Shown: one piece after another, positions 1 to 9,684 of the stretch
How positions within the stretch are numbered: position 1 is the first letter of the stretch
How the letters are laid out: each line of letters begins with the position of its first letter
Origin: Nocardioides zeae
Lineage (GTDB): Bacteria > Actinomycetota > Actinomycetes > Propionibacteriales > Nocardioidaceae
Reading direction: 5' to 3'
Assembly (NCBI RefSeq): GCF_030818655.1
Contig: NZ_JAUTAN010000001.1
Location: 4,278,001-4,342,000 of the forward strand
DNA: 64,000 bases
The notes under the pieces: generated by a model
The model's database searches: none
What the model was told of the DNA's origin: nothing
What the model saw: the letters and a program-made list of their open reading frames with translations, nothing else
Position numbers and translations under genes: made by a program

Positions 1-1
1 C

Positions 2-1314
<1,313 letters not shown>

Positions 1315-1331
1315 GCAGGAGCGCCCAACCC

Positions 1332-2735
1332 GTGACCACCGAGCTCGCCGTCGAGACCACCCCGATCCCCGGCCTCCTGGTCGTCCGCCTCCCCGTGCAC
1401 GGGGACTCCCGCGGCTGGTTCAAGGAGAACTGGCAGCGCGCGAAGATGACCGCGCTCGGCCTGCCCGACTTCGGCCCGGTGCAGAACAACGTGTCCTACA
1501 ACGCGACGACGGGCGCGACCCGCGGTATCCACACCGAGCCGTGGGACAAGTACGTCGCGGTGGCCACCGGTCGCGTCTTCGCCGCCTGGGTGGACATGCG
1601 CGACGGCGACTCGTTCGGGGCGACCTTCTGGATCGAGATCGACGAGTCGGTCGCCGTCTTCGTGCCGCGCGGCGTCGGCAACTCCTACCAGGCGTTGGAG
1701 GACGGGACCGTCTACAGCTACCTGGTCAACGACCACTTCGTCCCCGGCAGGGTCTACCCGGCGCTGAACCTCGCCGACGAGACGGCCGGTATCCCGTGGC
1801 CGATCCCGCTCGCGGAGGCGGAGATCTCGGAGAAGGACCAGAACAACCCGCGCCTCGCGGACGTCACGCCGATGCAGCCGCGCAAGACCCTCGTCATCGG
1901 CGCAGGGGGCCAGCTCGGGCGGGCGCTGCTCGTCGAGTTCCCCGACGCCGAGCGGGTCGACATGGTCGCGGGCGAGGGCATCGCAGCGCTCGACCTCACC
2001 GACGCCGACGCGGTGGCCGCCTGGCCGTGGGGCGACTACGGCGTGGTGCTCAACGCCGCGGCGTACACGGCCGTCGACGTCGCGGAGACCCCCGAGGGGC
2101 GCGCCACCTGCTGGGCGGCGAACGCGGCGGCGCCGGCGGCGCTGGCGCGGCTCGCCGCCGAGCACCGCTTCACGCTCGTCCACGTCTCGAGCGACTACGT
2201 GTTCGACGGCACCGTCGAGCTCCACACGGAGACGGAGCCCTACTCGCCGCTCAGCGTCTACGGCCAGTCCAAGGCCGCTGGCGACATCGCCGTCGGCATC
2301 GCGCCCCGGCACTACTTGCTGCGCACCTCGTGGGTCATCGGTGACGGCGGCAACTTCGTGCGCACGATGCAGAAGCTGGCGGGGAACGGCGTGGCGCCGA
2401 CGGTCGTCGACGACCAGTACGGGCGCCTCACCTTCACCTCAGAGCTCGCCCGCGCGATCAAGCACCTCATCGACGTCGAGGCGCCCTTCGGCATCTACAA
2501 CGTGACCGGGGCCGGAGCGGTGCTGTCCTGGGCGTCCTACGCGCAGCAGGTCTTCGAGCTCGCGGGGCGTCCGCGCGAGGACGTCACGCCCATCACGACG
2601 GCGGAGTACGTCGCGGGCAAGCAGGTCGCCCCGCGTCCGACCCACAGCGCGCTCGACCTCACCAAGATCGAGTCGACGGGCTTCGTGCCGCGTGACGCGC
2701 TGGAGCAGCTGGCGGAGTACGTCGCGGCAGGATGA
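1332..2735 (+). CDS. Fused dTDP-4-dehydrorhamnose 3,5-epimerase / dTDP-4-dehydrorhamnose reductase
   Basis: The two final steps of dTDP-L-rhamnose synthesis in one chain of about 467 residues. The N-terminal part is an RmlC-type cupin (DSRGWFKENW, RGIHTEPWDKYV, FVPRGVGNSYQ). The second part is an RmlD-type Rossmann reductase starting at LVIGAGGQLGRALL and containing NAAAYTAVDVAE, SSDYVFDG and YGQSKAAGD. The GTG at 1332 is chosen because AGGAG lies at 1317-1321 at normal spacing; an in-frame GTG at 1311 overlapping the previous stop is the alternative. Fused RmlC-RmlD proteins are known in actinobacteria, so fusion is not itself a novelty. It completes the rhamnose operon begun by rfbB. Confidence 0.93.
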   Translation: MTTELAVETTPIPGLLVVRLPVHGDSRGWFKENWQRAKMTALGLPDFGPVQNNVSYNATTGATRGIHTEPWDKYVAVATGRVFAAWVDMRDGDSFGATFWIEIDESVAVFVPRGVGNSYQALEDGTVYSYLVNDHFVPGRVYPALNLADETAGIPWPIPLAEAEISEKDQNNPRLADVTPMQPRKTLVIGAGGQLGRALLVEFPDAERVDMVAGEGIAALDLTDADAVAAWPWGDYGVVLNAAAYTAVDVAETPEGRATCWAANAAAPAALARLAAEHRFTLVHVSSDYVFDGTVELHTETEPYSPLSVYGQSKAAGDIAVGIAPRHYLLRTSWVIGDGGNFVRTMQKLAGNGVAPTVVDDQYGRLTFTSELARAIKHLIDVEAPFGIYNVTGAGAVLSWASYAQQVFELAGRPREDVTPITTAEYVAGKQVAPRPTHSALDLTKIESTGFVPRDALEQLAEYVAAG

Positions 2736-2750
2736 CCTGTGCGCCGTCAG

Positions 2751-3053
2751 TCACCAGCGCGGGCGGCGCATGACCTCCTTCAGCGCGGGGCGCACGTCGG
2801 CGAGATAGACGAGCGCCGCGATCGTGAAGCCGATGTTGAGGAGCCTCCCGATGAGGCCCAGCGGCACGAAGAGGGTGGCCAGCTCGAGCACGAGGCCCAC
2901 GGTGAGGATGCCGACCCAGGTCGACTTCGTCTGCTTGCCCGTCGCGTCGAAGGCGTCGGGGCGGAACCCGATCGCGCTCACGAGGGTGAAGCCCTTGACC
3001 GCGATGATCGCGAGCAGCAGGGCGAGCATGACCCACGATTCCACCTGGTACAC
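2751..3053 (-). CDS. DUF2516 family small membrane protein
   Basis: Roughly 100 residues with three hydrophobic segments (LALLLAIIAVKGFTLVSAI, WVGILTVGLVLELATLFV, IGFTIAALVYLADVRPAL). The ending YLADVRPALKEVM matches the actinobacterial DUF2516 family, the family of M. tuberculosis Rv0476. The start is uncertain: GTG at 3053 or 3059 keeps the first helix whole, and ATG at 3029 is the fallback. In mycobacteria this gene directly follows hbhA; here a nucleotidyltransferase gene on the other strand sits between them. Function unknown; an inner-membrane location is likely. Confidence 0.75.
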   Translation of the reverse strand: MYQVESWVMLALLLAIIAVKGFTLVSAIGFRPDAFDATGKQTKSTWVGILTVGLVLELATLFVPLGLIGRLLNIGFTIAALVYLADVRPALKEVMRRPRW

Positions 3054-3110
3054 CAGCACGAGACCCAACACTAGGGTGTCTCCGGGGCTCGCGAGGAGAA
3101 GGGAGACGTC

Positions 3111-4229
3111 GTGGTCGTCTACACGGAGCAGTCCGTGGCCGCGCTGCGGCTGACCGTGCGCCGCCTCCTCGAGGGCGAGAGCGACGTCCCCACGACGACG
3201 CCAGAGGTCGACGAGACGGCGTACCTGGCGGCGGTCGAGCGCCACCGTCTCGTGGTGTTCCTCGCGCTGCGCGAGGAACAGCTCGACCTGACGCCGGAGC
3301 TGGCGCGGCGGATCCACGCGCTGGCCCGGCGGGAGCGCATCGCGACCCTCGGGATGGCGCGCGCCCTGCACCAGGCGACGGACGCACTGACGGCTGCCGG
3401 TGTGCGGGTGCTGAGCTTCAAGGGTCTTGCCCTCGCTGCGCAGGCGCATGGTGACTTCGCCGCCCGGGGATCGGGCGACCTTGATCTCTTCGTTCACCCT
3501 GCTGACGTCGTGTTTGCGTGCCACGCGCTCGAGAAGGCTGGCTGGCGCGCTGATTCTGCCTACGCATCGCCGGGCCTCACGTGGGCGTGGTCCCACACGT
3601 TGCGCAACTACTACGAGATGCCACTCCACTCGAGCACCTCGACTATTGACCTTCATTGGCACCTGGGGCCCACTCGTCACCTACTCCCGTCCTTCGACGA
3701 GGCATGGGCGCAACGCGCGGCAGTTCGAGTCGGCGGCGCCGACGTCGCCACGCTCGGCGCGCCTGACGCGCTTCGGCACTCGGCCAGTCACGCCGCGAAA
3801 GATGATTGGTCGGTGCTGCGCAGCCTCGTCGACGTGTGCCTTCTCCGTGACCAGGTGCTTCCGAACGAGTTGGCACGCGGACCGCGATCAGTGAGCACGA
3901 CGCTCGAGATCGTCAGTGCTCAGCTCGGCCGATCGTGTTTCCGCCCCCGTGGGAGGCGTGCCGCCGCGTTGGCTGTCGCAAGGCAGGCCATGCCGTTGGA
4001 TGCATCTGTTGGAAGGTTCCCAGGGCACCGGACGCTGCTCGCCGCGAGAAGGCTCGGTCGAGACGCGACGTCTCTAGGCGATCTGAAACGAGTCATCGCG
4101 GTCACGCTTGCTCATCCGAGCGACCTCGGATCCTTGAACGCGTCGCGGCTCCCCGGAGCGTCGATCCGGGTGGCAGGCATCCGAGCGCGTGCTGCCCGCC
4201 GCCGCCTGCGGGAGTGGCGCCACGCCTGA
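3111..4229 (+). CDS. Nucleotidyltransferase family protein (NTP_transf_5 type)
   Basis: A 372-residue protein of the uncharacterised nucleotidyltransferase family often found with glycan or peptide-modification genes. The key motif is RGSGDLDLFV at about residues 118-127 (Gly-Ser followed by Asp-x-Asp, the metal-binding pair), preceded by LSFKGLALA and followed by IDLHWHL. Start GTG 3111 has a GAGGAGAAGGGAG stretch upstream. From about 3480 the base composition falls below that of its neighbours. It lies on the plus strand between hbhA and the DUF2516 gene, which are adjacent in mycobacteria, so it looks inserted. Substrate is unknown; the nearby rhamnose and glycan genes suggest a surface-polymer role but do not prove it. 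Confidence 0.75.
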   Translation: MVVYTEQSVAALRLTVRRLLEGESDVPTTTPEVDETAYLAAVERHRLVVFLALREEQLDLTPELARRIHALARRERIATLGMARALHQATDALTAAGVRVLSFKGLALAAQAHGDFAARGSGDLDLFVHPADVVFACHALEKAGWRADSAYASPGLTWAWSHTLRNYYEMPLHSSTSTIDLHWHLGPTRHLLPSFDEAWAQRAAVRVGGADVATLGAPDALRHSASHAAKDDWSVLRSLVDVCLLRDQVLPNELARGPRSVSTTLEIVSAQLGRSCFRPRGRRAAALAVARQAMPLDASVGRFPGHRTLLAARRLGRDATSLGDLKRVIAVTLAHPSDLGSLNASRLPGASIRVAGIRARAARRRLREWRHA

Positions 4230-4234
4230 CACGC

Positions 4235-4275
4235 CACGAGGCCGGGAGCGCGTCGTACGCACTCCCAGCCTCGTG
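4235..4275. terminator. Bidirectional hairpin terminator
   Basis: Arms CACGAGGCCGGGAG (4235-4248) and CTCCCAGCCTCGTG (4262-4275) pair except for one internal mismatch, with a 13-base loop. It lies between convergent genes (nucleotidyltransferase and hbhA) and can serve both. Confidence 0.8.
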
Positions 4276-4301
4276 AGCTCAGCCCTCGAGGGGCTCGGTC
4301 G

Positions 4302-5060
4302 TCAGTCGCCGACCTTCTTCGCGGCCTCGGTCACGGCCGTGGCCGTCTTCTCGGCGGTCTTCTTCGCGGTGGTGCCGGTCGCCTTGGCCGTCGACTTCGT
4401 CGTGGCGGCCTTTTTGCGCGTCGTGGTCGTGGCGCGCTTGGTGGCCGGCGACTTCGTGGCGGACTCAGCCGCCTTGCGGGCCTGCGACGAGGCGGTCTTC
4501 GCCGTGGTCTTCGCCGAGCTGGCCGTCTTCTTCGCGGTGGTCTTGGTCGCCTTGGCCCGCGAGGCGGTGCTCTTGGCCGATGCCGTGGCCTCCTGGGTCG
4601 ACTCCTGCTTGCGGATGCGCTCGACGAGGGTCTCGCCGCGCTTCGCGAGGTCGGTGTAGGCCCCGGTCACGGTCGCGACGTACTCGTCGCTCGCCTTGCG
4701 GGCCTTCTTCGGGAGGGCACGGGCCTCGGCCTGCAGGTCGGCGACGCGCGACTCGATGGCGGCGCGGCGCTCCTCGACCTCCTTGGTGATGAGCTCGACC
4801 CGCTTGTTGACGGTCGCGACGGCCTGGTCGCGGAGGGCCTCGGGCTTGAGCTCGAGGTTCGTCGCCTTCTTCTGGGCCTCGGTCGCGCGGGCCTGGACGC
4901 CCTTGACGCGGGCCTCGACGTCACCCTGGAACGCCGTCACCTTGGCCTGCGTGGTGCTCACGTACTCCCGAACGACCTCGACGGCGAGGTCGACGACGCC
5001 GGCGCCGGCGTACAGGCCCTTCTGGGCCTCGGACTTGATGTCGAACTTGGTGGCAGCCAT
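4302..5060 (-). CDS. hbhA: Heparin-binding hemagglutinin-like protein (HbhA family)
   Basis: A 252-residue protein: an N-terminal segment (FDIKSEAQKGLYAGAGVVDLAVEVV), a long coiled-coil-like region rich in Ala, Glu, Lys and Arg, then a C-terminal tail of about 90 residues built of Lys/Ala/Thr repeats. The lysine-rich tail is what lets mycobacterial HBHA bind sulfated glycans, and HBHA also binds actin-like and lipid surfaces. No signal peptide is visible, as in the family. It is longer than M. tuberculosis HBHA (199 residues), mostly in the tail. The XRE gene lies 28 bases upstream on the same strand, an order shared with Rv0474-Rv0475. A C-terminal resemblance to histone-H1-like tails is a compositional alternative. 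Confidence 0.88.
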   Translation of the reverse strand: MAATKFDIKSEAQKGLYAGAGVVDLAVEVVREYVSTTQAKVTAFQGDVEARVKGVQARATEAQKKATNLELKPEALRDQAVATVNKRVELITKEVEERRAAIESRVADLQAEARALPKKARKASDEYVATVTGAYTDLAKRGETLVERIRKQESTQEATASAKSTASRAKATKTTAKKTASSAKTTAKTASSQARKAAESATKSPATKRATTTTRKKAATTKSTAKATGTTAKKTAEKTATAVTEAAKKVGD

Positions 5061-5088
5061 GTCCACTCCTTCTGCTTGTGTGCGGGGA

Positions 5089-5454
5089 TCAGCCTTCGCT
5101 GGAGTTGAGCGCCAGGAACGACGCGTACACCTCGAGAAGGGACTGTTTCTGCCGCTCCGTGAGGTTCGGGTCGGCGAGCACCGCGAGCTCGACGGAGCCA
5201 CCTCCGCCGTCCGTCGGGCTGACGATGCCCGCGCGGATGTAGAGCTGCTCGGCGGAGATCCGCAGTGCCTTGGCGATCTGCTGCAGCACCTCGGCCGAGG
5301 GCTTGCGCAGACCACGTTCGATCTGGCTCAGGTAGGGGTTCGACACACCCGCCTGCTCCGCGAGCTGCCTCAAGGAGAGCTGTGCAGAGGTGCGCTGCTC
5401 CTTCAGGTACTCGCCCAGAGTCTCGACGGTCTTGCCGACCTTCCCCTTTGCCAT
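5089..5454 (-). CDS. XRE-family transcriptional regulator upstream of hbhA
   Basis: About 121 residues. An XRE helix-turn-helix covers the first 70 or so residues (LSLRQLAEQAGVSNPYLSQIERG, split here as LRQLAEQAGVSNPYL and SQIERGLRKPS), followed by a short C-terminal segment with a Gly-rich linker (DGGGGSVELAVL) and TERQKQSLLEVYASFL. It is the counterpart of Rv0474. Start ATG 5454 gives MAKGKVGKTV; an ATG at 5463 adds three residues, and GGAGGG between them is too close to 5454 to decide. It probably regulates itself and hbhA; a near-perfect palindrome sits just upstream (5466-5483). Confidence 0.85.
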   Translation of the reverse strand: MAKGKVGKTVETLGEYLKEQRTSAQLSLRQLAEQAGVSNPYLSQIERGLRKPSAEVLQQIAKALRISAEQLYIRAGIVSPTDGGGGSVELAVLADPNLTERQKQSLLEVYASFLALNSSEG

Positions 5455-5465
5455 GCCCTCCATCG

Positions 5466-5483
5466 TGCTAACTGCAGCTAGCA
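5466..5483. promoter_or_regulatory. Candidate XRE operator palindrome
   Basis: TGCTAACTGCAGCTAGCA is an 18-base inverted repeat with a single mismatched pair, placed immediately upstream of the XRE-hbhA start. Location suits autoregulation; binding is not shown. Confidence 0.45.
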
Positions 5484-5822
5484 AACTCAACCCCTGAGTA
5501 ACGTGAGGACGGGCACAGCGCGCGAAGAACCCGAGCACCGAACGGGTGAGATCGCGACGGACGCTGTGCTTGCTTCTGCTTGCACCCTTCAACCGACCAT
5601 CAGTGCCGGCGGAACTCTCCGCAAAGTTGCGCCTGAGTTGCTTTGTGCGGAGCCCCCCGGCGTGGGACAGTTGTCGTCGGAGCGAGTCTGCCGCTGGCAA
5701 TCCCTGACGGCTGGTGGGTGGACGACCTCCAGGAGCCGCCCTGCCGAACCCCAGAGGGCAGGGCGGCTCCGCTGTCTCGGACGGCCGCCGCGACGCCCCT
5801 TGCTCGCTGGCAGGATGAGCGC
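5484..5822. other. Divergent intergenic region with two hairpins, no gene seen
   Basis: About 340 bases between the XRE gene (minus) and the cysC-phosphatase gene (plus). It holds an imperfect hairpin (arms 5615-5626 and 5641-5652) and a very strong one (GGAGCCGCCCTGCC at 5732-5745 with GGCAGGGCGGCTCC at 5757-5770, 11-base loop). The strong hairpin lies about 50 bases before the GTG of the next gene, so it could be a leader attenuator or the end of an unseen small RNA. No convincing coding frame or known riboswitch was recognised. Confidence 0.5.
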
Positions 5823-7514
5823 GTGGCCGCCGTTCCCCAGCACAGTCCGAGCCCGCGCATCCTCGACGACCTCGAGCTGCAGGCGCTGGGCGTGCTTCCC
5901 CCGACGTCGAACCCCGACGAGCTGGACCTGCCCCGCGACCTGGCCGGGCTGCCGGCCGTGGACCTCGTGGACCCCGAGGGTCTGCCGCTCGCGCGGGTCA
6001 GCCTGACCGGCCCCGACGCAGGGCGCACCGAGCCGCTCTCGCGTCCGTCCTACGGCCCCTTCCGCCGGTTGCGGCTCACCCCCGACGAGCGGCGGGACCG
6101 CCACCCCGGCGCCGTCGTCGTGCCGGTCGAGTCCCCGTTGACCGCGGCCCAGCTGGCTGACGTGCGCGGCGTCGGCGACCCGGTCGTCCTCCTGGTGCTG
6201 GCCGGCACCGACTGGCCCGTCGGCACCTCTCCGCTCGCGCTGGTGCGCTCGACGGTGGCGGCGGTCCGCGGCGTACCCGACGTGCACGTGGTCGTCGTGC
6301 CGCTCGCGCGAACGGGCGACGCGGAACGTGACGCGGAGCGGCGGCGGCGGGTCCTCGCGGCGTACGGCGAGGGCGCTGCCGTCGTCGAGCTGTCGCAGGA
6401 CGCCGCCGCGTCTGCCACGCAGCCCGTGGAGCGCGCCGGGGGAGTGGTGGTGTTCTTCACCGGGCTGTCCGGGAGCGGGAAGTCCACGCTCGCCCGCGCC
6501 CTGGTCGACGAGGTCCTCGAGACCACCGACCGCACGGTGACGACGAGCCTCGACGGCGACGTCGTGCGGCGGAACCTGTCCGCGGGCCTGTCCTTCTCGC
6601 CGGCCGATCGCGAGACCAACATCCGGCGCATCGGCTGGGTCGCGGCCGAGATCGCCCGGCACGGCGGTGTGGCGGTGTGCAGCCCGATCGCGCCGTACGA
6701 CGCGACCCGCCGCGAGGTCCGGCGCATGGTCGAGGAGGCCGGGGGGCGGTTCGTGCTGGTGCACGTCGCGACCCCCGTCGAGGAGTGCGAGCGGCGGGAC
6801 CGCAAGGGGCTCTACGCCAAGGCGCGCGCGGGCGAGATCGCCGACTTCACCGGGATCTCGGCGCCCTACGAGGTGCCCGCTGACGCCGACGTCGTCGTCG
6901 ACACGACCGGGCTGACCGTCGAGGCCGCCCTCGCGCCGGTGCTCGCGGTCGTGGGCCTCACGGGCGAGTCGGACCTCGAGCCCGAGCCCGTGGCGGACCC
7001 GTTCCGGGTGCTCGTCGTCTGCACGGCCAACATCTGCCGCTCGCCGTACCTGCAGCTGGCCCTCCAGGCCGCGGCGGGGGAGACGGTAGAGGTCACCAGC
7101 GCGGGCACGCACGGTTTTGTCGACAAGGAGATGGACGCCGAGATGGCCGCGCAGGCGGTCGCCCGCGGGCTGGACCCAGCGGCCTTCCGGAGCCGGCCGC
7201 TCACCCGGGAGCTGGTGGCCGAGGCGGACCTCGTGCTCACCGCCGAGGCGCGCCACCGCACCTTCGTGCTCGAGGAGCACCCCGCCGCCTTCAAGAAGGT
7301 GTTCACCGTCGGCCAGTTCGCGCGCGGCGTCGCCGGCCTCCCGGACGGTACGTCGCCGCGCGACGCGGTCGCGCGGCTCGCCGCCAGCCGGCCGAGCGCG
7401 GACGGGGCGGACATCGCCGACCCCTACCGGCGCGGTCCAGCGGCGGCAGCAGCGTGCGCGGATCACATCGACCGTCTCGTCACGGAGGTCACGCCCGCCC
7501 TCGCGCGCCGTTAG
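5823..7514 (+). CDS. Adenylylsulfate kinase (CysC) fused to low-molecular-weight protein tyrosine phosphatase
   Basis: A 563-residue three-part protein. Residues 1-200 form an N-terminal domain of uncertain identity, perhaps ATP-sulfurylase-like. Residues about 205-375 are an APS kinase with the P-loop GLSGSGKST (about 213-221), [19 protein letters not shown] and [12 protein letters not shown]; it makes PAPS from APS. Residues about 395-563 are a low-molecular-weight phosphotyrosine phosphatase with the P-loop CTANICRS (Cys400, Arg406) and the general-acid motif DPYRRG (about 533). GTG 5823 was chosen because earlier starts would run translation through the strong leader hairpin. ugd follows ten bases after the stop. 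Wzb-type phosphatases regulate polysaccharide export and Ugd in other bacteria, so the context suggests glycan work. Confidence 0.85.
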   Translation: MAAVPQHSPSPRILDDLELQALGVLPPTSNPDELDLPRDLAGLPAVDLVDPEGLPLARVSLTGPDAGRTEPLSRPSYGPFRRLRLTPDERRDRHPGAVVVPVESPLTAAQLADVRGVGDPVVLLVLAGTDWPVGTSPLALVRSTVAAVRGVPDVHVVVVPLARTGDAERDAERRRRVLAAYGEGAAVVELSQDAAASATQPVERAGGVVVFFTGLSGSGKSTLARALVDEVLETTDRTVTTSLDGDVVRRNLSAGLSFSPADRETNIRRIGWVAAEIARHGGVAVCSPIAPYDATRREVRRMVEEAGGRFVLVHVATPVEECERRDRKGLYAKARAGEIADFTGISAPYEVPADADVVVDTTGLTVEAALAPVLAVVGLTGESDLEPEPVADPFRVLVVCTANICRSPYLQLALQAAAGETVEVTSAGTHGFVDKEMDAEMAAQAVARGLDPAAFRSRPLTRELVAEADLVLTAEARHRTFVLEEHPAAFKKVFTVGQFARGVAGLPDGTSPRDAVARLAASRPSADGADIADPYRRGPAAAAACADHIDRLVTEVTPALARR

Positions 7515-7517
7515 GCT
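7512..7517 (+). promoter_or_regulatory. Leaderless-type -10 box for ugd
   Basis: TAGGCT ends 7 bases before the ATG of ugd and overlaps the stop of the upstream phosphatase fusion. The spacing is that of actinobacterial leaderless transcripts, so ugd may have its own promoter as well as read-through. Confidence 0.5.
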
Positions 7518-7524
7518 CCCGACC

Positions 7525-8691
7525 ATGAAGATCGCCGTCGCGGGCCTGGGATACGTCGGGCTGTCCAACGCCGTCGTCCTCGCCCAGCACCACGAGGTCG
7601 TCGCCGTCGACGTCGACCAGCACCGGGTCGACCTCCTCAACGACCGGAAGTCCCCCATCGAGGACCGGGAGCTCGAGGAGTACCTCGCGACGAAGCCGCT
7701 GAACCTCACCTCGACGCTGGACAAGGCCGCGGCGTACGCGGACGCCCGCTTCGTGGTCGTGGCAACGCCGACGGACTACGACGAGCGCACCAACTACTTC
7801 AACACCTCGACGGTGGAGTCGGTCATCGCCGACGTGCTCGCGGTCAACACGGACGCGACGATCATCGTGAAGTCGACGGTGCCGGTCGGCTTCACCGAGC
7901 GGGTGCGCTCGGAGAACCCGGGCGCCTCGGTCATCTTCTCCCCGGAGTTCCTCCGTGAGGGCCGGGCGCTCTACGACAACCTGCACCCGTCGCGCATCGT
8001 CGTCGGCGACACGGGCGAGCGGGCCCGGGAGTTCGCCGCGCTGCTCATCGAGGGCGCGCTCGAGAAGGACGTCCCGACGCTGTTCACCGACGCCACCGAG
8101 GCGGAGGCGATCAAGCTGTTCGCCAACACCTACCTCGCGCTGCGGGTGGCGTACTTCAACGAGCTCGACACCTATGCGGCCGTGCACGGGCTCAACTCGT
8201 CGCAGATCATCGAGGGCGTCGGGCTCGACCCGCGCATCGGCGGGCACTACAACAACCCGTCGTTCGGGTACGGCGGGTACTGCCTGCCGAAGGACACCAA
8301 GCAGCTGCAGGCCAACTACTCCGACGTGCCGCAGAACCTCATCTCCGCGATCGTCGAGGCCAACACGACGCGCAAGGACTTCATCGCCGAGGACGTGCTG
8401 CGCCGCAACCCGACCACGGTGGGCATTTACCGGCTCATCATGAAGTCCGGGTCGGACAACTTCCGGGCGTCCTCGATCCAAGGCGTCATGAAGCGGATCA
8501 AGGCGAAGGGCGTCGAGGTCGTCATCTACGAGCCCTCGCTCGACGACGACCTGTTCTTCAACTCGGAGGTCGTGCAGGACCTCGACGAGTTCAAGAAGCG
8601 GGCCGACGTCATCATCGCCAACCGCCGCACCGACGTGCTGGCCGACGTGGCGGACAAGGTCTACACGCGGGACATCTACGGCCGGGACTGA
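7525..8691 (+). CDS. ugd: UDP-glucose 6-dehydrogenase
   Basis: Oxidises UDP-glucose to UDP-glucuronate with two NAD+, in the cytoplasm. The 388-residue chain starts with the NAD motif [16 protein letters not shown], has the [10 protein letters not shown] and FSPEFLREG stretches and the catalytic-cysteine motif [14 protein letters not shown] (Cys253). Length matches the short bacterial Ugd class. No other start competes with ATG 7525. It is adjacent to a tyrosine-phosphatase fusion, and Ugd is a known target of bacterial tyrosine phosphorylation, so post-translational control is plausible. UDP-glucose would come from the pyrophosphorylase at 32078. Confidence 0.95.
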   Translation: MKIAVAGLGYVGLSNAVVLAQHHEVVAVDVDQHRVDLLNDRKSPIEDRELEEYLATKPLNLTSTLDKAAAYADARFVVVATPTDYDERTNYFNTSTVESVIADVLAVNTDATIIVKSTVPVGFTERVRSENPGASVIFSPEFLREGRALYDNLHPSRIVVGDTGERAREFAALLIEGALEKDVPTLFTDATEAEAIKLFANTYLALRVAYFNELDTYAAVHGLNSSQIIEGVGLDPRIGGHYNNPSFGYGGYCLPKDTKQLQANYSDVPQNLISAIVEANTTRKDFIAEDVLRRNPTTVGIYRLIMKSGSDNFRASSIQGVMKRIKAKGVEVVIYEPSLDDDLFFNSEVVQDLDEFKKRADVIIANRRTDVLADVADKVYTRDIYGRD

Positions 8692-8706
8692 TCCCGGGGG
8701 CGGACC

Positions 8707-9504
8707 TCAGCCCTGCACGGTCGGCACTGCCCCGCGGCGCGCGAAGTCGTCGTTGATCGCCGCCGCCGTGCGGAGCAGGTGGGGGAGGTGCTCGTCGAGC
8801 AGCGTCTCGACGCTCGTCTCGGCCGCGTGGACGGTCACGTTCATGGCCGCCAGCACCGCCCCGTCGGCACCGCGCAGGGGGACCGCCACCGACCGGACCC
8901 CGGCGGCCAGCGCCTCGTCGGTCAGGCACCAGCCCCGCTCGCGGGTGACGGCCAGCTCGCGCTCGAGCTCGTCGCGCGTGGGGGTGTGGCGCACCACCAC
9001 GCCCGAGCGGCTGGGCTCGGCGAGCGCGTCGTCCACGGCGGACTGCTCGAGCTCGGAGAGCAGCACCTTGCCCAACGACGTCGACGTCGCGGGGAACCGG
9101 GTGCCGATGGCCACGCTGAGGGCGATGATCTTCGGCACGGCCACCCGCGCCACGTAGACGATGTCGGACCCGTCGAGCTGGGCGATCGACGACGACTCGC
9201 CGGTGCGCTCCACGAGCGCCTCCATGTGGGGGCGCGCCACGTCCCACAGGCCGATCGAGTTCACGTAGGCCATGCCCAGCTCCACGACGCGCGGGGTCAG
9301 GGAGAAGCCGGCGCGCGACGCCCGCACGTAGCCGAGCTCCTCGAGGGTGAGCAGGATGCGCCGCACGGTCGGGCGCGCCAGGTCGGTGCGCTGCGCGACC
9401 TCCGACATCGACAGGGTCGGCTGGGCGGCGTCGAAGGCCTTGATCACGTCGAGCCCGCGCGCGAGCGCCTCGATGAAGTCCGGCCCGTTGCCACGGCTGG
9501 CCAT
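8707..9504 (-). CDS. IclR-family transcriptional regulator
   Basis: A 265-residue regulator with an N-terminal winged helix-turn-helix (LDVIKAFDAAQPTLSMSEVA, then RTDLARPTVRRILLTLEELG) and a C-terminal IclR effector domain (FPATSTSLGKVLL, RERGWCLTDEALAAGVRSVA, PLRGADGAVLAAMNV). It reads away from the CoA-transferase operon that starts at 9685. Relatives such as PcaR and PobR control aromatic catabolism, which fits the ring-cleavage genes it faces. GGAGG-like purines precede ATG 9504. Probably a substrate-responsive switch for the divergent operon. Confidence 0.92.
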   Translation of the reverse strand: MASRGNGPDFIEALARGLDVIKAFDAAQPTLSMSEVAQRTDLARPTVRRILLTLEELGYVRASRAGFSLTPRVVELGMAYVNSIGLWDVARPHMEALVERTGESSSIAQLDGSDIVYVARVAVPKIIALSVAIGTRFPATSTSLGKVLLSELEQSAVDDALAEPSRSGVVVRHTPTRDELERELAVTRERGWCLTDEALAAGVRSVAVPLRGADGAVLAAMNVTVHAAETSVETLLDEHLPHLLRTAAAINDDFARRGAVPTVQG

Positions 9505-9601
9505 CGCCTCCGCCTCCTTCCGGTGTGCCGTCGTCGTGCCGTTCCGTGCCTGGTGGGTCCCGGCGAATCCTAGGCCAGCCGCTGTCGACCGAGCGTGCCC
9601 C

Positions 9602-9631
9602 TTGACATGGCGACGTGGGGGCGGTCACAGT
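9602..9631 (+). promoter_or_regulatory. Candidate promoter of the ring-cleavage operon
   Basis: TTGACA at 9602-9607 and CACAGT at 9626-9631 are 18 bases apart, in the 180-base gap between the IclR gene and the CoA-transferase. The -35 is a full consensus match, the -10 only partial. Confidence 0.5.
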
Positions 9632-9684
9632 TATCCCGAAAACGGACACATGACCGCCTGACGGACAAAGGATGGATCCCACTG

